Of a stretch of DNA of 49,682 nucleotides, positions 42,984 to 49,682 are shown piece by piece. A model generated the notes under the pieces. The model did not search any database. It had not been told where the DNA came from and saw only the letters and a list, made by a program, of their open reading frames with translations. Positions within the stretch are counted from its first letter, which is position 1. Each line of letters begins with the position of its first letter. This stretch comes from CAYWRO01 sp964460345 (GTDB taxonomy: Bacteria > Planctomycetota > Phycisphaerae > Phycisphaerales > UBA1924), in NCBI GenBank assembly GCA_964460345.1, contig CAYWRO010000022.1, positions 1-49,682 of the forward strand, written 5' to 3'. The translations under genes and the position numbers were made by a program.

Positions 42984-43016
42984 TTCACCGCGGAGCCCGC
43001 GGAGAGCGCGGAGCGG
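42984..43016. repeat. Left arm of a 33-bp inverted repeat
   Basis: Starts TTCACCGCGGAGC and ends GCGCGGAGCGG. It matches the reverse complement of 43146-43178 at 32 of 33 positions. It lies just upstream of the BamD-like start, in the gap between that gene and the LysR gene. It looks like a dispersed intergenic repeat of the CCGCGGAG type. Confidence 0.8.
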
Positions 43017-43145
43017 CCCTTGCGATCTGGACGGCCCCACGTTCACCAAACATGATTATGATGGGGAGAAGCCGCTTCAGCTCCTGGTCCTGATCCAGTT
43101 GCTTCCCTCGGCGCTCCGATCGCCTGGCATCCCCGGCCACGAAAA

Positions 43146-43178
43146 CCGCTCCGCGCTCTCCGCGAGCTCCGCGGTGAA
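43146..43178. repeat. Right arm of the 33-bp inverted repeat
   Basis: Starts CCGCTCCGCGC and ends CTCCGCGGTGAA. It is the inverted copy of 42984-43016 with one mismatch, separated by 129 bases. The arms could form a long stem in RNA or DNA. The space between them shows no gene. Confidence 0.8.
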
Positions 43179-43236
43179 TATACACCTCCGCATGCCTCGG
43201 CCCCACGGCAGGTCCCGTGACCCTGCGTTCTGGCGG

Positions 43237-43242
43237 TAGACT
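43237..43242 (+). promoter_or_regulatory. TAGACT -10 element next to the LysR start (possible leaderless promoter)
   Basis: TAGACT ends seven bases before the GTG at 43250, with no Shine-Dalgarno sequence between. This is the same arrangement as before the ABC ATPase gene at 36916. No clear -35 element is seen. Confidence 0.3.
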
Positions 43243-43249
43243 GACTTCC

Positions 43250-44239
43250 GTGGAACTCACGCCGCTTCGGTACTTCATCGCCATCGCCCGCGCCGGGCAC
43301 ATGACGCGGGCGGCCGAGTCGCTCGGGGTGACGCAGCCGGCGCTGTCGGCAGCGCTCAAAAAGCTGGAGGAGGAAGTCGGCGCGCCGCTGCTGCACCGGA
43401 CCGGCCGCGGCGTGGCGCTCACGGAGGCGGGGGCGGTCTTCCTCGAGCACGCCCAGGACGCCGTGGGTCGCGCCGAGGCGGGCGCGCGGGCGGTGCGCGA
43501 GCTGCTCGGTCTGCAGCGCGGCTCCATCCGCATCGGCGGCGGCGCAACGGCCATCACGTACCTGCTGCCGAGCGTCGTCTCCGCGGTGCGGCGGGCCCAC
43601 CCGGGGCTGCGCTTCTTCGTGCGCGAGGCGGGGAGCAACACCGTCGCCGCGGCGGTCCTCTCCGGCGAACTCGACCTGGGGATCGTCACGCTCCCGATCG
43701 GGCCGGTCGGGGGAGGCAGCGCGGGCGGAGACCTTGTCGAACTCCCGCTCGTGGAGGATGAACTGCGCCTGATCACGCCTCCGGGGCACAAGCTGAACAG
43801 CAAATCGCAAACGGCAAGCGGCAAAGCAGGAGGGCGGGAGAGGGCGCGTGGGAAGGAGCCGGATGGCTTTCGCTGGCGCGATCTGGAGGGAGAGTCGGTC
43901 GTCGGCTTCGAGGCGGGCACGGCGGTGCGCGCGGTCGTGGATCGCGCTGCGGGCCATGCGCACGTCACGCTCAACTACGTCATGGAGCTGCGCTCGATCG
44001 AATCGATCAAGCGCATGGTGGAAGCGGGGATCGGCGTGGGCTTCGTCTCGCGCTTCGCGCTGGAGGATGGGGACGGCGCGGAGGCAGGGCTCGTCTGCAG
44101 AGACGGTCGCCTGTCGCGGCGGCTCGCAATCGTGCGCCGCGCCGATCGCGTGCCCAGCCCGGCGGCGGCGCGGTTCGAGCAGGAACTGATCGCCCAAGCC
44201 CGGCAGATGAAAGCGGCCTCGAAGAGCGGGTCCGGATAA
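43250..44239 (+). CDS. LysR-family transcriptional regulator
   Basis: 329 residues from a GTG at 43250, chosen because it begins the winged helix directly (ELTPLRYFIAIARAGHMTRAAESLGVTQPALSAALKKLEEEVG). The effector domain starts near 90 (RGSIRIGGGATAITYLLPSVV) and has REAGSNTVAAAVLSGELDLGIVTLP. A 24-residue polar insert (43796-43867, NSKSQTASGKAGG and on) follows LITPPGHKL, before FRWRDLEGE. That place in LysR proteins is normally a short loop. There is no divergent gene to regulate: the BamD-like gene is divergent beyond the inverted repeats, so it is one possible target. The inducer is unknown. Confidence 0.92.
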   Translation: MELTPLRYFIAIARAGHMTRAAESLGVTQPALSAALKKLEEEVGAPLLHRTGRGVALTEAGAVFLEHAQDAVGRAEAGARAVRELLGLQRGSIRIGGGATAITYLLPSVVSAVRRAHPGLRFFVREAGSNTVAAAVLSGELDLGIVTLPIGPVGGGSAGGDLVELPLVEDELRLITPPGHKLNSKSQTASGKAGGRERARGKEPDGFRWRDLEGESVVGFEAGTAVRAVVDRAAGHAHVTLNYVMELRSIESIKRMVEAGIGVGFVSRFALEDGDGAEAGLVCRDGRLSRRLAIVRRADRVPSPAAARFEQELIAQARQMKAASKSGSG

Positions 44240-44314
44240 TGAAAACGCCCCTCCCGCAGCGCCAGCGGCGATGTTCGGCTGTTGCGCGGGCCGTTTCGGT
44301 CGGATAACCGAGAA

Positions 44315-44545
44315 ATTTGGTCACCGATCGTCGACGATTGGTCGCTGATCCTCGACGATTGGTCACTGATCGTCGACGATTGGTCGTTGATCCTCGACGA
44401 TTGGTCACTGATCGTCGACGATTGGTCGTTGATCCTCGACGATTGGTCACTGATCGTCGACGATTGGTCACTGATTGTCGACGATCAGTCGTTGATCCTC
44501 GACGATTAGTCGTTGATCCTCGACGATTAGTCGTTGATCCTCGAC
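44315..44545. repeat. Eleven-copy 21-bp tandem repeat array
   Basis: Eleven units of exactly 21 bases are followed by a partial twelfth starting at 44546. Units alternate between two forms, one with CACTGATCGTCGAC and one with CGTTGATCCTCGAC, so there is a 42-base higher-order period over units 2-7. Junctions of the first form contain the palindrome ATCGTCGACGAT. Units 9-11 are diverged (GATCAG, GATTAG). Read in one + frame they encode DDWSLIV/DDWSLIL heptads, ending at a TAG made by TGG to TAG in unit 10. The array fills the gap between the LysR gene and nuoN; both genes point towards it. The rest of the gap (44240-44593) shows nothing else. Confidence 0.93.
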
Positions 44546-44593
44546 AATTGGTCCCCGCGCGGAGCCGATCCGTGCTGGCGTGGCCGCGTTTTG

Positions 44594-46396
44594 TCAGGGG
44601 GTCGGCCGGCGCGGCGTCTGGAGAGGCTCCGCCGCCCGCGTGAGGGGAGCGACGCCCGCGGCCGCCTCGGGAAGGGGCGGCAGGCTCTCGGCCGTCCCCA
44701 CGGCCGCCGCCTCGCCGGGCGAATACGCCGACGCCTGCCACACCAGTTGTGTCACCGGGCCGGCGATCACCGCCAGCAGCACCACGGCGACGGCCGAAGC
44801 GACGCCCGCAACACGGCGCGAGGTGAAGGGCGAATCCGTCAGTTCCGGCCGGTTGGGCGCGGGGACGGGTTCATCCAGCAGCGGGCCCTTGATGAGGCGC
44901 AGGTAGTACGCCGCGGCGATCGCGGAGTTGAGGCCGAGGATCACGACGAGCACGATCTCGCCCGCCGCGATGCCGCTGGTGAAGAGCGGCAGCTTGCCGA
45001 AGAAGCCGACCAGCGGCGGCAGGCCGAGCAGGCCCGCAGCGCTCAAAACCATCGTCCACCCGAGCACGGGACGCGTGCGGCAGAGGCCGGCGATGTCGTC
45101 GAAGGAATCCGCTTCCTCGTACGTGCCGTCCGGCGTTCCGCTTTCCAGGCGCCGCCGCTCCATCGCGGCGACGACCGCGAAGGCGCCCATGTTCGCGGTG
45201 CCGTAGATGAGCAGGTAGAAGAGCACCGCGCTCACGCCGCTCTGCGCGAACGTTTCTCCCGGACCAGCAATCACGCCGACGAGCATGTACCCGGAGTGCG
45301 CGATCGAGGAGTACGCCAGCAGCCGCTTGATCGACGTCTGCAGCCACGCCAGGACGTTGCCGACCGTCATCGTCATGGCGGCGATCGCCCACAAGGTCAG
45401 GCGCAGCGCTTCGGGGAGCGTGCCCCCGCTCGTTTCGCCGCCGTGGTGCCACCCCGCCGCGCCGGCGATGAGCAGCAGGCCGAAAAAGCCCGCGGCCTTC
45501 GGCGTGAAGGCAAGGAACGCGCTCACCGGGGCCGCTGCGCCCTGGTACACATCCGGCGTGTAATAGTGCATCGGCACCGCGGCGATCTTGAAGCACAGGC
45601 CGAGCGCCGCCATCAGCAGGCCGAGCAGGGCGATCGCGTTGAGACCGCCCCCCGCGCCGCCCGCGGACTGCGCCGCCAGCGCCTGCTGCAGGCCGTCCAG
45701 GTTCGTGGTGCCCGCGGCCCCGTAGAGCAGGGCGAAGCCGTACAGGAAGACCGCCGCGCCGAGCGCGCCGAGGAAGAAGTACTTCACCGCGGCTTCGAGC
45801 GAGCGGTTGCGCGCCGTCGAGATCCCCACCATGATGTACGTCGGCAGCGAGGTAAGCTCCAGCGCGAGGAAGAGCCAGATCAGGTCGTCCGCCCCGGCCA
45901 CGAGCATCAGGCCCGTGAGCGAAAACAGGAAGAAGGAATAAAACTCGGCCGTCGTCGCCCGCAGGGGATCGAAGCGCCCGCCGCGATCGACGGCCGCCTC
46001 GACGTCACGATCCACCGTCCCCGAAACGAGCAGCAGCAGCAGCAGGCCGACCAGCGCCGTCAGCGCCTTGCCGTACGCCGCCATCCCGGGCAGAAAGTCC
46101 GTGCCCCCCGCCGCCATCCGCACCGAACCATCCTCACGCTCCACGACCGTGCGGACGAAGCCGCCGATCCACGCATCGAGCGTGCCGGGGTTGTGCACCG
46201 TCGCGTGCCGCGCCCAATCGAGCAGCGCCGGCGCGGAGAGCACCGCAAAGACGCCGGCGATCGCAAGCCCCGCCGCGCACAGCCACGGGCAGAGCCGGCG
46301 CGTCTCCCGCCGCGGCGACAGGCCGACGACCATCACGATGCACGTCGTCAGGAAGAGGACGATCTCCGGCCAGAGCGTGGTAAGTCTTTCAGCCAT
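44594..46396 (-). CDS. nuoN: NADH-quinone oxidoreductase subunit N
   Basis: 600 residues, about 100 more than typical NuoN. The proton-pumping core of the MrpD/NuoN family is clear: FSLTGLMLVAGADDLIWLFLALELTSLPTYIMVGI with the key Glu, YFFLGALGAAVFLYGFALLYGAAG, the Lys-containing FKIAAVPMHYYTPDVYQGAAAPVSAFLAFTPKAAG and IKRLLAYSSIAHSGYMLVG. About 14 membrane spans can be traced. The extra length is in an N-terminal loop (about 60-110) and a Pro/Ala-rich C-terminal tail after residue 565. It starts three bases after the stop of nuoM, in the usual L-M-N order. It forms one of the proton channels in the membrane arm of complex I. Confidence 0.95.
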   Translation of the reverse strand: MAERLTTLWPEIVLFLTTCIVMVVGLSPRRETRRLCPWLCAAGLAIAGVFAVLSAPALLDWARHATVHNPGTLDAWIGGFVRTVVEREDGSVRMAAGGTDFLPGMAAYGKALTALVGLLLLLLVSGTVDRDVEAAVDRGGRFDPLRATTAEFYSFFLFSLTGLMLVAGADDLIWLFLALELTSLPTYIMVGISTARNRSLEAAVKYFFLGALGAAVFLYGFALLYGAAGTTNLDGLQQALAAQSAGGAGGGLNAIALLGLLMAALGLCFKIAAVPMHYYTPDVYQGAAAPVSAFLAFTPKAAGFFGLLLIAGAAGWHHGGETSGGTLPEALRLTLWAIAAMTMTVGNVLAWLQTSIKRLLAYSSIAHSGYMLVGVIAGPGETFAQSGVSAVLFYLLIYGTANMGAFAVVAAMERRRLESGTPDGTYEEADSFDDIAGLCRTRPVLGWTMVLSAAGLLGLPPLVGFFGKLPLFTSGIAAGEIVLVVILGLNSAIAAAYYLRLIKGPLLDEPVPAPNRPELTDSPFTSRRVAGVASAVAVVLLAVIAGPVTQLVWQASAYSPGEAAAVGTAESLPPLPEAAAGVAPLTRAAEPLQTPRRPTP

Positions 46397-46399
46397 GGT

Positions 46400-48045
46400 T
46401 CAGTGCCCTCCCCCACTGGTGGCCTGGCTCTCGGGGCCGGGAAGGGCCGGGGCCCCGCTCGCCGCAACGGCTTCGGGCAGCACGGCGACCTCGCCGCGGG
46501 CCGCCACGTTCTCACGCGTCGCCTGCACGAGCGCGGCCAGTTCATTCGTCGGCGCTTCCAGCGCCCGCAGCACGGGCGTGGGATACAGCCCGAGGACAAC
46601 GCACAGGATCGCCAAAGGCGCGAGGATGCCGATCTCCCGCGCGTTCAGGTCGGCCGGAAGAACCTCGTGGGCGTGGTGGCCGGCCGGCTCGCGCAGCTTG
46701 CCCCAGACGATCAGCCCGAGCATGTACAGCAGGTACATCGCGGTGACGATGACGCCGGCCAGCGCGACGCCGCCGATCCAGGGACCAAGCTCGCCCGGCA
46801 GCCCGGCGAACTGCGCCCCCGACCAGCCGTCGTAGGACTGCACCGCGCCGAGCACGCACATGAACTCGCTCACGAAGCCGTTCAGCCCCGGCAGGCCGAC
46901 GCTGGCGAGCGTGAAGAAGACCATGAAGGTCGACCACACCGGCATCTTCGAGGCGAGCCCGCCCAGTTCATCCATGTCGCGCGTGTGGTAGCGCTCGTAG
47001 ATCATGCCGATCAGGAGGAACAGCGCGCCCGTCGACAAACCATGGTTGATCATGTAGAGAACCGAGCCGGAGAGCCCGATCCCGTTGAAGGCAAAGAGCC
47101 CGAGCACGCAGAAGCCGAGGTGGCTCACCGAGGAGTAGGCAACAAGTTTCTTGATGTCGCGCTGCACCCAGCAGATCAGCCCCGCATACAGGATGCCGAT
47201 CACGGCGAGAATGCCGACCGCCGGGGCAAACATGATCGCGCCTTCGGGGGCGTAGGGAATCACAAACCGGAAGATGCCGTACGTGCCGAGCTTCAGCAGC
47301 ACCGCGGCGAGGATCACCGACCCCGCCGTCGGCGCCTCCGTGTGGGCCAGGGGCAGCCACGTATGCACCGGGAAGATCGGCACCTTGATCGCAAAGCCGA
47401 GCAGCATCGCCCAGAAGAGCCACGCCTGCTCGCGCCCCGAGAGCGTCAGGGCCGTCGCGCCGAGCTCATCAATCTGGAAGGACCACTCGCCGTACGCCAG
47501 CGCGTGCTTCCAGGCGATGTAGACGAGCCCCGCGAGCGTGATGAGCGAGCCGGTGAACGTGAAGAGGAAGAACTTCGTCGCCGCGGCCTTGCGGTTCTTC
47601 GAGCCGTACAGGTTGATGAGGATGTAGAGGGGAACGAGCGTGAACTCGAAGTTGATGTAGAAGAAGACCAGGTCGCGAGCTGCGAAGACGCCGGTCATCG
47701 CCGCCTGCAGGACGAGCAGCCAGCCGTAATACGTCGCGGGGCGCTCCTCGATCGCGGTGAAGGAGCAGACGACCGCGACCGGACCGAGCAGGACGGTCAA
47801 CCCGATGAGCAGCATCGCGACGGAGTCCACGCCGACGCTCAGCGTGATCCCGAGCGACGATAGCCACGGCAGCGACGCCTCCAGCGCGTACTCGCCGCTG
47901 AGCCACGGGAAATCCAGCGCCGCCCACAGGTAGAAGGGCAGCGGCAGGAGCGTGCCGACGGTGGCGATCCACTTGGCGCGCTTCGGGTCGCCCGCGGCGA
48001 CCACGCCTGCAAAGACGAGCGGGATCGCGATGAGCAGGTAGAGGA

Positions 48046-48049
<4 letters not shown>
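46400..48049 (-). CDS. nuoM: NADH-quinone oxidoreductase subunit M
   Basis: 549 residues. The ATG overlaps the nuoL stop (ATGA). Features of NuoM are FFYINFEFTLVPLYILINLYGSKNRKAAATKFFLFTFTGSLITL with the essential Glu, LGFAIKVPIFPVHTWLPLAHTEAPTAGSVILAAVLLKLGTYG with the conserved Lys and His, and DIKKLVAYSSVSHLGFCVLG. About 14 membrane spans are visible. The C-terminal part is somewhat extended and Ala-rich. It forms a second proton channel of complex I. The operon is the usual nuo order, with the earlier genes beyond the window edge. Confidence 0.96.

Positions 48050-49682
<1,633 letters not shown>

Noticed and set aside
44315..44545. CRISPR array
   Set aside because: The units are directly adjacent with no unique spacers, and no cas genes are nearby.
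44007..44741. - strand frame of 244 residues across the tandem repeats
   Set aside because: The RGSTTNRR-type repeats come from the DNA repeat read backwards; it overlaps the LysR and nuoN genes and has no ribosome binding site.
44534..47863. Long open frame of 1109 residues on the + strand opposite nuoN and nuoM
   Set aside because: Shadow of the nuo genes: it is rich in Arg, Glu, His and Gln with no domain, while the - strand gives clear NuoN and NuoM.

Overview
High-GC bacterial chromosome fragment, most likely from a member of the Planctomycetota, class Phycisphaerae. The best clue is a pair of large secreted proteins whose C-termini carry repeated VFDLLAYLDxWF dockerin-like motifs and end in GCA or GC, a type I associate with Phycisphaerae. 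An LptE-like lipoprotein and a BamD-like repeat protein point to an outer membrane. Most starts have AGGAGG-like ribosome binding sites and many neighbouring genes overlap by ATGA. No rRNA, tRNA, transposase, phage or CRISPR locus was seen.

Layout. 1-5135: signalling operon of a HAMP-GAF hybrid histidine kinase with three receiver modules (5' end outside the window), a receiver-kinase, and a frameshifted response regulator. 5136-9977: two exported cohesin/dockerin-type proteins, one with six repeats of about 80 residues plus an HYR-like domain. 10060-16920: envelope and stress-type genes (BON protein, two oxidoreductases, SRPBCC protein, truncated royal-jelly-like protein, small disordered protein, AI-2E-type permease). 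17010-18992: exported protein with an internal duplication.

19287-30759 is the most distinctive part: a leftward, tightly overlapping operon holding a fused double sugar-nucleotide epimerase, a zinc-type dehydrogenase, a Gfo/Idh/MocA oxidoreductase, four glycosyltransferases (three CgeB-like) and a methyltransferase, followed after 198 bases by a thiamine-diphosphate-enzyme relative that has lost cofactor motifs. Together they look able to make, modify and assemble unusual sugars into a small glycan or glycoconjugate. No flippase, polymerase or exporter is present in the window.

30983-36821: a small acidic protein, a UdgX-type uracil-DNA glycosylase, an SDR, a single-domain response regulator, an HDOD-GGDEF-REC protein and an SMP-30-like protein. 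36916-38915: an ABC ATPase/FtsX-type permease pair. 38982-42959: FtsH, LptE-like lipoprotein and BamD-like protein. 43250-44239: LysR regulator. 44315-44545: array of 21-bp tandem repeats. 44594-49682: nuoN, nuoM and the partial nuoL of respiratory complex I, with a palindromic repeat embedded in nuoL.

All functions were read from motifs by eye; no database search was run. The claims most in need of an outside check are the novelty of the sugar operon, the degenerate thiamine-enzyme paralogue, and the repeat-derived insertions in nuoL and the LysR gene.
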